A stretch of 64,000 nt of DNA from Pelagibius sp. CAU 1746 (GCF_039839785.1 NZ_JBDOQT010000001.1:1240001-1304000), one strand, 5' to 3'; positions 49,757-59,022 are shown, counted from the first letter of the stretch. Program-made: numbers and translations. The notes: generated by a model from the sequence alone, not told the origin.

Positions 49757-49912
49757 GGTATTCGTCCCCAAAAAGGCATGGGCGCCCGCAATGGTTGATT
49801 TGCCCGACGTGGTGGGGCGCCTCGGCGCCCAGTAAAGCGGCTTCGTGCCCGGCATTCAAAGGGGAAAGGAGAATTGCCGCGTGAATTTTGCGGAGCGCAA
49901 CGGCGCCGGCCG

Positions 49913-50458
49913 TCAGCTCGCGGCCTTCAGGTGTTCCTTCAGGCGCGGCATCAGCTCGACCAGATTGCAGGGCCGGTGGCGCGAGTCGAGCTGGAACTTC
50001 AGGATGTCCTCCCAGCCGTCCTTGCAAGCGGAGGGAGAGCCGGGCAGGGCGAAGAGGTAGGTGCCGTCGGCGACGCCGCCGATGGCGCGGCTCTGCATGG
50101 TCGAGGTGCCGACCTTCTGGTAGCTGAGCATGCGGAACAGCTCGCCGAAGCCCTCGATCTCCTTCTCCATCACCTGCTTGAAGGCTTCCGGTGTCACGTC
50201 GCGCCCGGTCACGCCGGTGCCGCCGGTGGTCAGGATGCAGTCGACCTCCGGGTCGGCGATCAGCGCCTTCAGGGCGGCGACGATCTTGTCGGTGTCGTCG
50301 GTGACGATGTCGCGCCTGGCCAGCTTGTGGCCGTCGGCGGCGATCATTTCCTCCAGGCGCTGGCCGGACTTGTCGTCGGCCAGGGTCCGGGTGTCGGAAA
50401 TGGTCAGGACAGCGATGTTAACGGGCAGGAAGGGGAGCGATTCGTCAATTCGAGCCAT
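49913..50458 (-). CDS. moaB: Molybdenum cofactor biosynthesis protein MoaB
   Basis: A 181-residue MogA/MoaB-type protein that binds molybdopterin and may adenylate it. The start FLPVNIAVLTISDTRTLADDKSGQRLEEMI and the glycine-rich loop DCILTTGGTGVTGRDVTPEA (about residues 73-92) are the signatures, followed by GFGELFRMLSYQKVGTSTMQSRAIGG and FALPGSPSACKDGW. It overlaps the 3' end of the lytic transglycosylase gene by 14 bases on the same strand. No other moa or mob genes are in the window. Confidence 0.95.
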   Translation of the reverse strand: MARIDESLPFLPVNIAVLTISDTRTLADDKSGQRLEEMIAADGHKLARRDIVTDDTDKIVAALKALIADPEVDCILTTGGTGVTGRDVTPEAFKQVMEKEIEGFGELFRMLSYQKVGTSTMQSRAIGGVADGTYLFALPGSPSACKDGWEDILKFQLDSRHRPCNLVELMPRLKEHLKAAS

Positions 50459-52421
50459 TGAGCGCGACCTCGGCACGGGTTCCGTCCAAGGCTTCGTAGC
50501 GCGGCCAGTCGCCGCCTGCAAGTCGTTCCAGCGAGGGCGCGGGCTGGCCCAGGCGCTCGCGGTAGATCCACAGGTTGGTCAGCACCCGTTCGATGAACAG
50601 GCGGGTTTCCTTCGAGGGCAGGGCTTCGATGAACAGCAGCGGGTCGTGGTCGGCCTTGATGGCGCGCTCCCACTTGCCCAGGTTGCCCGGTCCGCCGTTG
50701 TAGGCGGTGGTCAGGCGGAAGAGGTCGCCCTGCACCCTTTCGTGCTCCAGCAGATAGGCGATGTAGCGCTGGCCCAGCTCCATGTTCAGGCTCGGCTCGA
50801 ACAGCTCGTTGCGCCGGTTGCCACGGTGATAGTGGCCGCCCTTGTCCATATAGCTGGCGGTGCGCGGCATGAGCTGCATCAGCCCGCGCGCGCCGTCCGG
50901 GCTCTTGGCCCTGGTGTTGAAGGCCGATTCCTGGCGCATGACGGCGTAGATCAACGCCCGGTCCAGGGAGAAGCCGCTCTGCGGCTGCCAGGGCGGGATG
51001 GGATAGAGCGCGGCGTCCAGCGCGCCGCCGGCCTGCTCGCCGGCCTTGGCGCGGGCCAACTGGCTGCCCATGCGGAAGGCCAGCGCCGGCATCTTGGCGT
51101 GCTGCGCCAGTGCCAGCAGTGCCTCGCCCTGCTGCGGGTCGCCCCAGCGCCCGGCGTTGACCAGTTCGTCCTCGGCGGCCTCGCGGTCGCCGACCTGGAG
51201 CAGCGCCAGGGCGCGGCTGCCGACCGGGCTCCGGTTGAGCCGCTCGGTCATTTCCGGACCCAGCCGGTGGGAGCCGAAATCGAACTCGATGCGCATGCCC
51301 AGGGCGCGGCGCGCCAGCAGGCCGTAGAAGGTGCGCTGGTATTCGGCGGCGCGGCGCAGCAGCGGGCTGCTGCGGTCGGGACGCTGCTGCTTCAGGTGCG
51401 CGCGGGCGGCCCAGTAGGCGCCGGCGGCGACGTTCCAGCCGGCCACGTTGTCGGCCCCCGCGAGGGTCTCGAAGAAGACCGCGGCCTCGTCGATGTGGCC
51501 CAGGCGCCAGGCTGCGAGGCCGGCGATCCAGTTGATCATCGGCGCGGCGCGGCCGGAGCGGTGCGCGGCCGGCGCGGCCAGGGCGTAAGCGCGCTGGGTG
51601 TCGCCGTAGTAGAACCAGCCGCTGGCCACCAGGGCGCGGGCCTCGTCCAGCTCGACCTCGTCCAGCAGGTTCCTCACGGAGGCCTGGCCCAGCAGCTTCT
51701 CGGTGACGGTGAAGCGCTGGCGCAGCACGTTGCGGCGCACCTGGCGCTGCACGCGCGACACCTTGCGGCGCATCGCCTTGGAGCGCGGGCGCGGCGAGAC
51801 GTAGTCCGTGCTGGCGCGCGCGGCGGTCCAGGAAACTCCGGTCCTGACCGCGGCCGGCGGCTGCGGGCGGCGGTAGTTGGCCGGGCGCCGCTTCAGGGCC
51901 AGCTTGTAGATGCGCTTGGCCTGGGGGTGGTCGGCGTAGTGGTCCATCCACTCCTTCAGCTCCAGGTACTTGGAGCGATAGGCCGTGGGATGCAGGTAGC
52001 GCTGGGCCAGCACGTGGCCCATGAGCCTGCGGTCGCTCAGGCCGGCGATCAGGCGGTCGGCGTCTTTCCAGCGGCCGCTTTCCTGCAGCGCGAAGATACG
52101 GCGGTAGGCCTCGGCGTCGTGGGCCTGCAGCACGGCCGGCAGGCCGTCGGGGCCGGCGAGCGAATTCGAGGGGCGGTTGGGCGCCATGCCGCCTGGCAGG
52201 GCGGCCGAGGGGGTCAGGTCCCGGGGCTGCAGTACGCCGGAAAGCTGTTGGGGGGCGGGCTGCTGGAGCGTGGAGGTCTGGGCGCCGGCGCTCTGGGGGG
52301 CGGTCCAGGCGATACAGGCCGCCGCGGCCGCAAGAACGACGCCGCGCACGGTCTGGCAAAGGCCTGCGGCCCCTTGCCGGGCACCACTCCTGGATTGCAC
52401 TGTGACCCCCGTAGTTTTCAT
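50445..52421 (-). CDS. slt: Soluble lytic murein transglycosylase (Slt70-like)
   Basis: A 658-residue exported enzyme that cleaves peptidoglycan glycan strands to give 1,6-anhydromuropeptides. A signal peptide (about 20-47, VRGVVLAAAAACIAWTAPQSAGA) precedes an alpha-helical superhelix (about 95-440) built of TPR-like helices. The catalytic domain (about 480-640) has the active glutamate in VMRQESAFNTRAKSPDGARGLMQLMPRTA. The later motif AYNGGPGNLGKW and the typical ending LFIERVLTNLWIYRERLGQ are present. The start is ATG 52421, and a GTG eight codons further in is possible. The stop lies inside moaB. Confidence 0.94.
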   Translation of the reverse strand: MKTTGVTVQSRSGARQGAAGLCQTVRGVVLAAAAACIAWTAPQSAGAQTSTLQQPAPQQLSGVLQPRDLTPSAALPGGMAPNRPSNSLAGPDGLPAVLQAHDAEAYRRIFALQESGRWKDADRLIAGLSDRRLMGHVLAQRYLHPTAYRSKYLELKEWMDHYADHPQAKRIYKLALKRRPANYRRPQPPAAVRTGVSWTAARASTDYVSPRPRSKAMRRKVSRVQRQVRRNVLRQRFTVTEKLLGQASVRNLLDEVELDEARALVASGWFYYGDTQRAYALAAPAAHRSGRAAPMINWIAGLAAWRLGHIDEAAVFFETLAGADNVAGWNVAAGAYWAARAHLKQQRPDRSSPLLRRAAEYQRTFYGLLARRALGMRIEFDFGSHRLGPEMTERLNRSPVGSRALALLQVGDREAAEDELVNAGRWGDPQQGEALLALAQHAKMPALAFRMGSQLARAKAGEQAGGALDAALYPIPPWQPQSGFSLDRALIYAVMRQESAFNTRAKSPDGARGLMQLMPRTASYMDKGGHYHRGNRRNELFEPSLNMELGQRYIAYLLEHERVQGDLFRLTTAYNGGPGNLGKWERAIKADHDPLLFIEALPSKETRLFIERVLTNLWIYRERLGQPAPSLERLAGGDWPRYEALDGTRAEVALNGSN

Positions 52422-52484
52422 CGACCCTAACCAAGTGATCTGAGGGCCGCAACCGCCGCCCTGGGACAAACAAGCGCCAAAGAC

Positions 52485-52505
52485 CGGGCGCCGCTGGGGC
52501 GCCCG
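52485..52505 (-). terminator. Possible terminator between the UDG and slt genes
   Basis: An 8-bp perfect stem (CGGGCGCC at 52485-52492 with GGCGCCCG at 52498-52505, loop GCTGG) lies about 75 bases downstream of the UDG stop on the minus strand, followed there by GGTCTTT. The T-run is short, so the assignment is weak. Confidence 0.35.
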
Positions 52506-52579
52506 CCCCAAGAAAGCCACACCCGGGGTTAAATCCACGTTAAATCAGATATTTGAAGGGGATTTGGCGGGTCAGGCCG

Positions 52580-53491
52580 CTAGTCGGCGGTCGCCGCCGC
52601 GGCCGCGGTCAGGCCCTCGCGCTCCATCGCCTCGGCGAAGGACAGCAGATCGCGCCAGGCCTCGCGCTTCTGGGCCGGCTGGCGCAGCAGATAGGCGGGA
52701 TGCAGGGTCGGCAGGGCCGGGACCGGATGCTCCAGGCGCGGATGGTGATAGTCGGCCCAGCGCCCGCGCAGCTTCAGGATGCCTTCCGTGCGGTGCAGCA
52801 GGGTCTTGGCCGACATGCCGCCGACCAGCAGCAGCAGTTTTGGCTGCAGGATTTCGATCTGCCGCTCCAGGAAGGGCAGGCAGGAGGCGATCTCGCCCGG
52901 CGTCGGGTTACGGTTTCCCGGCGGGCGCCAGTACAGCAGGTTGGTGATGTAGACCTGGGTGCGGTCCAGGCCGATGGCCGCCAGCATGCGGTCCAGCAGT
53001 TGGCCCGCCGGGCCGACGAAGGGCTTGCCCTGGCGGTCCTCCTGGGCGCCCGGGGCCTCGCCGATGATCATGATCCTGGCCTCGGGGTTGCCGTCGAAGA
53101 GGCAGAGATTGGTGGCTGTCGCCTTCAGGGGGCAGCCCTCGAAGCTGTCCAGGGCTTGACGGATCTCCTCGATGGTCTTGGCGGCCGCGGCCAGGCGCTG
53201 GGCCGAAGCCTGGGCCTCGCTGGCCGAGGTCAGGCTGGGGGCCGGGCGGCCCTGCGCCGCCGGCGGGGGCCGGGACGCGTCTGCCAAGCCTTGGGCGGGG
53301 GCAGGCGCGGCCGGGGCCGCCGCCGGGGCGGGCCGGCCGCCGGCGGGTGTCGCGGCGGGGGCTGCGGCAGGCAGCGCGGTCCGGTCGAGCGGCAGCGCTC
53401 CGACCGCTTCGTCGGCGCCGGCTTCGATCTGCCATTTCAGGGCCTCGAGGAGATCCCGTTCGCTGACCTGTTGCTTGGGGGGCGTGCTCAT
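52580..53491 (-). CDS. Uracil-DNA glycosylase, family 4-like
   Basis: A 303-residue DNA repair enzyme that removes uracil. The active site is [23 protein letters not shown] (about residues 144-166). [34 protein letters not shown] and [20 protein letters not shown] follow in family order. The first 100 residues are a long Pro/Ala-rich linker that is probably disordered. The family-4 cluster motif C-x2-C-P-L appears as F-E-G-C120-P-L, so the first cysteine of the pair is missing; Cys130 and Cys204 lie further on. ATG 53491 is used, with a GTG one codon earlier as an alternative. Confidence 0.9.
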   Translation of the reverse strand: MSTPPKQQVSERDLLEALKWQIEAGADEAVGALPLDRTALPAAAPAATPAGGRPAPAAAPAAPAPAQGLADASRPPPAAQGRPAPSLTSASEAQASAQRLAAAAKTIEEIRQALDSFEGCPLKATATNLCLFDGNPEARIMIIGEAPGAQEDRQGKPFVGPAGQLLDRMLAAIGLDRTQVYITNLLYWRPPGNRNPTPGEIASCLPFLERQIEILQPKLLLLVGGMSAKTLLHRTEGILKLRGRWADYHHPRLEHPVPALPTLHPAYLLRQPAQKREAWRDLLSFAEAMEREGLTAAAAATAD

Positions 53492-53568
53492 CACGGCCGC
53501 CAGGATAGCACCGGCGCAGCGGCCTCAGAAAGCGGGGAAGGCGGGAAGGCCGAAAAAGCCGAGGCGGC

Positions 53569-54057
53569 TTAGTGGTAGAGCGGGGAGACGACCAGCACCA
53601 GCAGCACGTTGCCCAGGATGACGCCCATGATCATGAAGACCAGCAGCGTGTAGCGGTGCACGTTGGCCTCGCGCGACGACTTTATGGCGCGGGTGAACTG
53701 GGAAAAGCTGGAGAAGTGTCCGGCGATGTCGCGCAGCTTTTCGCGCTCGGTGTTCTGCCAGACCTGGTACAGCGCCAGGATGTAGATCACCGCGCAGGAG
53801 CACAGGAAACTGAGGGCGATGATCAGGTTGGTGAGCGCGGCGTTGTTGGGAACCAATTGGGCCAGCGCGATCAGGCCGCCGAAGACCAGCAGGGTCGAGC
53901 CGAGCGACTTCCACTGGTGCGCCTTGGCGAAACGGATGGAGTCGGCCGATTCCTTGTACAGCATGCACATTTCGGCATGCGTCAGCTCGTCCAGCTCGCT
54001 GGGCGTGTTCTCTCGGGCCGGCTCCTCGCCGAGATCGCGGATTTCCTGAGCAACCAT
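53569..54057 (-). CDS. Membrane protein of unknown function
   Basis: A 162-residue protein with an acidic, soluble N-terminal segment of about 50 residues (ELDELTHAEMCMLYKESADSIRFAKAHQWKSLG). Three hydrophobic helices follow (about 52-68, 75-98 and 138-160). It ends with VLLVLVVSPLYH. No family is recognised, though small three-helix proteins of this kind occur in Rhodospirillales. It lies 77 bases upstream of the UDG gene on the same strand, and is divergent from ETF-QO. Confidence 0.75.
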   Translation of the reverse strand: MVAQEIRDLGEEPARENTPSELDELTHAEMCMLYKESADSIRFAKAHQWKSLGSTLLVFGGLIALAQLVPNNAALTNLIIALSFLCSCAVIYILALYQVWQNTEREKLRDIAGHFSSFSQFTRAIKSSREANVHRYTLLVFMIMGVILGNVLLVLVVSPLYH

Positions 54058-54388
54058 GGTTTGAGGTCTCCAACGTCGCTATCCTCCGCCGGAAAGGTAA
54101 ATTTTTCGAAAACCCCGCGGCTTTCCCCGCGGAGCGGGCCCCACAGAACGCCGTAGAGGACGCCGGCAGACGAAAGGGCGGCGCGGCGGCGGGCTTTGCC
54201 CCTGACGGCGGGCTGTACTATGTAGGGCGGGGGCGATGCCCGCGGGACCGCCCGCCGGCAGGCGAACGAAGGCCGGGGCCGGTCATTCCCCGGCGAACGA
54301 AAGAGTGAGCGCAAGCGCACCGCTATCAAGGGAGCGGGCCCCGCGGGGGCGGACCCGTGAGGCCGGCGCGCGGCAGGAGAGAGGGATC
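54058..54388. promoter_or_regulatory. Divergent promoter region between the membrane protein gene and ETF-QO
   Basis: About 330 bases without a gene, between divergently transcribed genes. It contains a short AT-rich patch (AGGTAAATTTTTCGAAAACC near 54095-54114) suited to the minus-strand promoter. Next to it are two CCGCGG palindromes at 54115-54120 and 54127-54132. The 10-base direct repeat GGCGAACGAA occurs at 54259-54268 and 54290-54299, 31 bases apart, upstream of ETF-QO. Its spacing of three helical turns would fit a bound dimer or tetramer, but no regulator is known. Confidence 0.4.
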
Positions 54389-56062
54389 TTGGAACGCGAA
54401 TTCATGGAATACGACGTGGTCATCGTCGGCGCCGGCCCGGCGGGCCTCTCGGCGGCCATCCGCCTGCGGCAGCTCTCGGCGGAAAGCGGCCGGGACATCT
54501 CGGTCTGCGTACTCGAGAAGGGCTCCGAGGTCGGCGCCCACATCCTCTCCGGCGCGGTGCTGGAGCCGCGCGCCCTCGACGAGCTGATTCCCGACTGGAA
54601 GGACAAGGGCGCCCCCTTGAACGCCCCGGTCGGCAAGGAGAAGTTCATGCTGCTCTCGGAGAAGGGCGGCATTTCCCTGCCGGTCTGGATGCTGCCCGCG
54701 CAGATGCAGAACCACGGCAACTACGTGGTCTCCCTGGGCAACGTCTGCCGCTGGCTCGCCGAGCAGGCCGAGGCCCTGGGCGCGGAGATCTATCCCGGCT
54801 TCGCCGCGGCCGAGGTGCTCTACCACGACGACGGCCCTTTGAAAGGGCGCGTCAAGGGCGTGGCCACCGGCGACATGGGCGTCGCCCGGGACGGCAGCCA
54901 CAAGGACAGCTACCAGCCGGGTATGGAACTGCACGGCCGCTACACTCTGTTCGGCGAGGGCTGCCGCGGCTCGCTCACCAAGCAATTGGAGGCCAAGTTC
55001 GGCCTGCGCGAGGGGGCCGATCCGCAGACCTACGGCATCGGCATCAAGGAGCTGTGGGAACTGGACCCCGCCAAGCACGAGACCGGCACGGTGATCCACA
55101 CCGCCGGCTGGCCGATGAACAACACCACCTGGGGCGGCTCCTTCATCTACCACTTGGAGAACAACCAGGCCTATGTCGGCTACGTCATCGGCCTGGATTA
55201 CGACAATCCGCATCTCTCGACCTTCGACGAGATGCAGCGCTTCAAGACCCACCCGGCGATCCGTCCGATGCTGGAAGGCGGCAAGCGCATTTCCTACGGC
55301 GCCCGCGCCCTCAACGAAGGCGGTCTGCAGTCGCTGCCGAAACTGGTGTTTCCGGGCGGGGCGCTGATCGGCTGCGGCGCCGGCTTCCTCAACGTGCCGA
55401 AGATCAAGGGCAGCCACAACGCCATGAAGACCGGCATGCTGGCCGCCGAGGCCGCCTTCGAGGCCATCGCCCAGGCAGGCGAGGACGGCGAGGCGCCGGC
55501 GGTCCTGGAGGCTTTCCCGCAGAAGGTCGAAGCCTCCTGGGTCCACGAGGAGCTGCACAAGGCGCGCAACTTCCGGCCCTCTTTCGCCAAGTGGGGACTC
55601 TATGGCGCCATGCTCTACGGCGCTTTCGACATGAAGCTGCTGGGCGGCAGGGCGCCCTGGACCTTCCATCACAAGCACGCCGACAACGAAAGCCTGAAGC
55701 CGGCGGCGGAGATGCCGAAGATCGACTACCCGAAGCCCGACGGCGTCGTCACCTTCGACAAGCCGTCCTCGGTCTTCATCTCCAACACCAACCACGAGGA
55801 GGACCAGCCGGTCCACCTGACGCTGAAGGACGCGTCCGTTCCCGTCGAGCATAACCTGAAGCTCTTCGACGAACCGGCCCAGCGCTACTGCCCGGCGGGC
55901 GTCTACGAGATCGTCCGCGACGACGACGGTGGCAATCCGCGCCTGCAGATCAATGCGCAGAACTGCGTCCACTGCAAGACCTGCGACATCAAGGACCCGA
56001 CGCAGAACATCGTCTGGGTGACGCCGGAAGGCGGCGGCGGCCCCAATTACCCCAATATGTGA
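54389..56062 (+). CDS. Electron transfer flavoprotein-ubiquinone oxidoreductase
   Basis: Inner-membrane flavoprotein of 557 residues that passes electrons from ETF (fatty-acid and amino-acid oxidation, dimethylglycine) to ubiquinone. The FAD-binding dinucleotide fold VVIVGAGPAGLSAAIRLRQL starts at about residue 9. The mid part GCGAGFLNVPKIKGSHNAMKTGMLAAEA is characteristic. The C-terminal [4Fe-4S] domain has RYCPAGVYE and INAQNCVHCKTCDIKDPTQNIVWVTPEGGGGPNYPNM, with the four cluster cysteines intact. The start is TTG 54389, giving MEREFMEYDVV; AGGAGA lies 8 bases upstream, and related proteins begin MERExMEYDVV. The etfA and etfB genes are not in the window. Confidence 0.96.
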   Translation: MEREFMEYDVVIVGAGPAGLSAAIRLRQLSAESGRDISVCVLEKGSEVGAHILSGAVLEPRALDELIPDWKDKGAPLNAPVGKEKFMLLSEKGGISLPVWMLPAQMQNHGNYVVSLGNVCRWLAEQAEALGAEIYPGFAAAEVLYHDDGPLKGRVKGVATGDMGVARDGSHKDSYQPGMELHGRYTLFGEGCRGSLTKQLEAKFGLREGADPQTYGIGIKELWELDPAKHETGTVIHTAGWPMNNTTWGGSFIYHLENNQAYVGYVIGLDYDNPHLSTFDEMQRFKTHPAIRPMLEGGKRISYGARALNEGGLQSLPKLVFPGGALIGCGAGFLNVPKIKGSHNAMKTGMLAAEAAFEAIAQAGEDGEAPAVLEAFPQKVEASWVHEELHKARNFRPSFAKWGLYGAMLYGAFDMKLLGGRAPWTFHHKHADNESLKPAAEMPKIDYPKPDGVVTFDKPSSVFISNTNHEEDQPVHLTLKDASVPVEHNLKLFDEPAQRYCPAGVYEIVRDDDGGNPRLQINAQNCVHCKTCDIKDPTQNIVWVTPEGGGGPNYPNM

Positions 56063-56260
56063 CGATCCCCGACGTGTAAGCCGGCGTCCGCTGGCGCGCG
56101 GTCGCAAAAAGGTGATTTCGCCGGGCGCGGGGCCCCCAAAGCTGGTCATTGTGAGGCCTTGGAGCGGTCGGTTACACTGGCCCCGCCAACTCCGGTGGCG
56201 GCCGGCCTCCTTGCCGGCCCCCTTGCCGGCCGCGTGAAGCGCAACCGCCAGGAGAGTGAT

Positions 56261-58057
56261 TTGTCGAACCTTCGGGTCTTCCTGCGTCGTACCGTCTGGT
56301 CTCAGCGGGCCAAGTGGTCCAGGACGGCGTTCATCGCCCTGGCGGCCGGCTTCGTGCCCGCCGCCTGCGGTGCGGAATCCCCGGTGCAGAGCGCCGGCCT
56401 CGACACCCAGGTCGCCCAGGCCGCGCAGCCGGCCCCGCCGCCGGCGATTTCCTCGCCCTACGGCGCCTACCTGGCCGGCCTGGTGGCGCGCGGCAACGGC
56501 GACCTGGACGCGGCCACCGACTACATGCTGCAGGCGCTGCGCTACGACCCGGACAACCCGGAGGTCCTCTTCCCCGCCCTGCAACTGGCCGCCGCCACCG
56601 GCCGCCAGGAGGATGCCGCCGGCCTGTCGGCGCGGGTCCTGGAGCGCGAACCTCAGCACAGCCTCGCCACGCTGATCCTGGCGGTGGAGGCGGCCAGGAC
56701 CGGCGATATGGACAAGGCGGACGAGCTGCTGGCCGGGTTGCCGCAACGCAATTTCGATCAGGTTCTGGTGCCCATGCTGCGGGCCTGGGTGCAGACCGGC
56801 CAGGGCGACCCGGACGGCGGCCTGGAGACGCTGTCGGTGCTGAAGGGCGACCGCGGCGCCAGCGTGCTCTACGGCCTGCACGCCGCCTTGATCGGCGAGG
56901 TCGCGGGGCGCCCGGAGCAGGCCGCCCAGGAGTACGAGGCCCTGTTGTCGTCGGCGGGCCGGCCGACGCTGCGCCTGACCTGGCTGGCCGGCAGCTTCTT
57001 CGAACGTCACGGCCAGCGCGAGCGGGCCTTGGCGCTGTACCGCGAATTCGTCGGCTCCACCGTCGGTTCCGACATTCTGCTGCCGATGCTGGAGCGCGCC
57101 GAGCGGGGCGATGACAGCCCGGCCGAGGTTTCCGCGGCCACCGACGGCATGGCCGAGGTGCTGTTCAACCTGGCCGGCCTGCTGAGCCAGGAGCAGGCCG
57201 ACGATGCCGCGCTGGTCTATCTGCACCAGGCACTGGTGCTGCGGCCCGACTTCATCATGGCGAAGGTGCTGCTGGGCGAGATCCTGCAGAAGCAGGGCCG
57301 CAGCCGCGCCGCCATCGCCGCCTACCGCCAGGTGCCGCAGGGATCTCCCTTCGGCTGGATCGTGAGCCTGCGCATCGCCGACGAACTGCAGCAGATGGGC
57401 GACAACGAGGCAGCGCTCAGCGAGCTCGACCGCCTTGCCGCCGAGCGCCCCGACGCTTACGAGCCGATGATGCGCAAGGGCAACCTGCTGCGTATCGAGG
57501 AACGTTTCGACGAAGCGGTGGTGGCCTATGACGAGGCCGTGGCGCGCATCGAACGCGGCGGCGAGATCGGCCCGCATCACTGGTCGCTGCTCTACTTCCG
57601 CGGCATCGCCCTGGAGCGCGCCGACCAGTGGGAGCGCGCGGAGGCCGACTTCAAGCACGCCCTCGGCCTGAAGCCGGAGCAGCCCTATGTGATGAACTAT
57701 CTGGCTTACTCCTGGGTCGAGAAGAAGCAGAACCTGGACGAGGCGGAGGCCATGCTGGAACGGGCGGTGAAACTGCGCCCGCGCGACGGCTACATCGTCG
57801 ACAGCCTCGGCTGGGTCTACTACCGCCTCGGGCGCTACGAGGAAGCGGTGACGCAGTTGGAGAGGGCCGTCGAACTGCGGCCCCAGGATCCGACCATCAA
57901 CGACCATCTCGGCGACGCCTTCTGGCAGGTCGGGCGCAAGCACGAGGCGCGCTTCCAGTGGCACCGCGCCTTGAGCCTCGATCCGGAAGAGGACCAGATC
58001 CCGGTGATCGAAAAGAAGATCGAGGACGGCATCACGACTCCGCCCGAGGACATCTGA
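56261..58057 (+). CDS. Exported tetratricopeptide repeat protein
   Basis: A 598-residue protein with an N-terminal hydrophobic segment (about 21-36, FIALAAGFVPAAC) that may be a signal or a weak lipobox (Cys36, with a proline at -3, so atypical). Many TPR units follow from about residue 60 to the C-terminus, for example SPYGAYLAGLVARGNGDLDAATDYMLQALRYDPDNPE and YIVDSLGWVYYRLGRYEEAVTQLERAVELRPQDP. It is probably a periplasmic or outer-membrane scaffold. The start TTG 56261 follows CAGGAGAG (56249-56255); the open frame begins at 56159, but that part looks non-coding. It lies between ETF-QO and ispE. Confidence 0.88.
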   Translation: MSNLRVFLRRTVWSQRAKWSRTAFIALAAGFVPAACGAESPVQSAGLDTQVAQAAQPAPPPAISSPYGAYLAGLVARGNGDLDAATDYMLQALRYDPDNPEVLFPALQLAAATGRQEDAAGLSARVLEREPQHSLATLILAVEAARTGDMDKADELLAGLPQRNFDQVLVPMLRAWVQTGQGDPDGGLETLSVLKGDRGASVLYGLHAALIGEVAGRPEQAAQEYEALLSSAGRPTLRLTWLAGSFFERHGQRERALALYREFVGSTVGSDILLPMLERAERGDDSPAEVSAATDGMAEVLFNLAGLLSQEQADDAALVYLHQALVLRPDFIMAKVLLGEILQKQGRSRAAIAAYRQVPQGSPFGWIVSLRIADELQQMGDNEAALSELDRLAAERPDAYEPMMRKGNLLRIEERFDEAVVAYDEAVARIERGGEIGPHHWSLLYFRGIALERADQWERAEADFKHALGLKPEQPYVMNYLAYSWVEKKQNLDEAEAMLERAVKLRPRDGYIVDSLGWVYYRLGRYEEAVTQLERAVELRPQDPTINDHLGDAFWQVGRKHEARFQWHRALSLDPEEDQIPVIEKKIEDGITTPPEDI

Positions 58058-58127
58058 TCCTGCCAAAGCGAGTTTTGCCCGAGAGGCCGTGTGATCCTTA
58101 TGCCCCGCTTGCTGCCGGCTGCTTCCT

Positions 58128-59009
58128 GTGAGTGACGCTGCTTCCGTTGCCGTCGTCGAAGACGCCTGGGCGAAGATCAACCTGACCCTGCAGATCACCG
58201 GACGCCGCCCCGACGGCTATCACGAACTGAACAGCCTCGTGGTCTTCGCCGAGGTCGGCGACCGGCTCACTTTCGCGCCCCTGGAGGGCGGCGGCCTCGA
58301 TCTGACGGTCGAGGGACCGCAGGCGGGACCTCTCCTGCACCAGCACGACAACCTGGTCCTGGCCGCGGCCCTGGCGCTGGGCAAGCGCGCCGGGATCAGC
58401 GCCGGCGCCGCCATGACCTTGACCAAGAACCTGCCCGTCGCCTCGGGCATCGGCGGCGGCTCCGCCGACGCGGCGGCGGCGCTGCGCGGCCTCGCCCGCC
58501 TCTGGGGCGTCAGCCTGCCGCTGGCGAAAATGGAAGCCCTGGCGCTGGAGCTGGGCGCCGACGTGCCGGTCTGCCTGCGCGGTGCGCCGGTGGTGATGTC
58601 GGGCATCGGCGAAAAACTGGAACCGGTACCGGCACTGCCGCCGCTGTGGCTGGTGCTGGTCAATCCGGGGGTTGCGGTGTCCACTGCCGCGGTCTTCGCC
58701 GGGCGCGAAGGAGACTTCTCGCAAGCGCCCGAGCCCCTGCTGCCGCCGCTCGGCCTGGTCGCGCTCATCGACTGGCTGGCCGCGCGGCCCAACGACCTGC
58801 AGGCCGCGGCCTGCCGCCTGGCGCCGGCCGTGGTGGAGGTCCTGGCTGTCCTGGACGGGCTTCCCGACTGCCTCTTGGCGCGTATGTCGGGCAGCGGGGC
58901 GACCTGCTTCGGGCTGTTCGAGAGCGAGGCGGCGGCGCACGACGCCGCCGAGGCGCTGGTGCGGCAACATCCGGACTGGTGGGTGGCGCCGGCGCTCCTG
59001 CGCGCCTGA
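58128..59009 (+). CDS. ispE: 4-diphosphocytidyl-2-C-methyl-D-erythritol kinase
   Basis: GHMP kinase of the MEP isoprenoid pathway, 293 residues. The start AWAKINLTLQITGRRPDGYHELNSLVVFAEVGD is typical. The ATP-binding glycine loop is LPVASGIGGGSADAAAALRGL near residues 103-123. The C-terminal motif LARMSGSGATCFGLFES holds the third GHMP signature. The start is GTG 58128, 70 bases after the TPR gene. ispH is the other MEP gene in the window (18.5 kb). Confidence 0.96.
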   Translation: MSDAASVAVVEDAWAKINLTLQITGRRPDGYHELNSLVVFAEVGDRLTFAPLEGGGLDLTVEGPQAGPLLHQHDNLVLAAALALGKRAGISAGAAMTLTKNLPVASGIGGGSADAAAALRGLARLWGVSLPLAKMEALALELGADVPVCLRGAPVVMSGIGEKLEPVPALPPLWLVLVNPGVAVSTAAVFAGREGDFSQAPEPLLPPLGLVALIDWLAARPNDLQAAACRLAPAVVEVLAVLDGLPDCLLARMSGSGATCFGLFESEAAAHDAAEALVRQHPDWWVAPALLRA

Positions 59010-59022
59010 CGCGGTAAGACCA

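Noticed and set aside
54326-58198. Open frame of 1290 codons on the minus strand
   Set aside because: It runs antisense to ETF-QO, the TPR gene and part of ispE, has shadow-type composition (His/Arg/Gln-rich), and matches no family, while the opposite strand encodes clear proteins.
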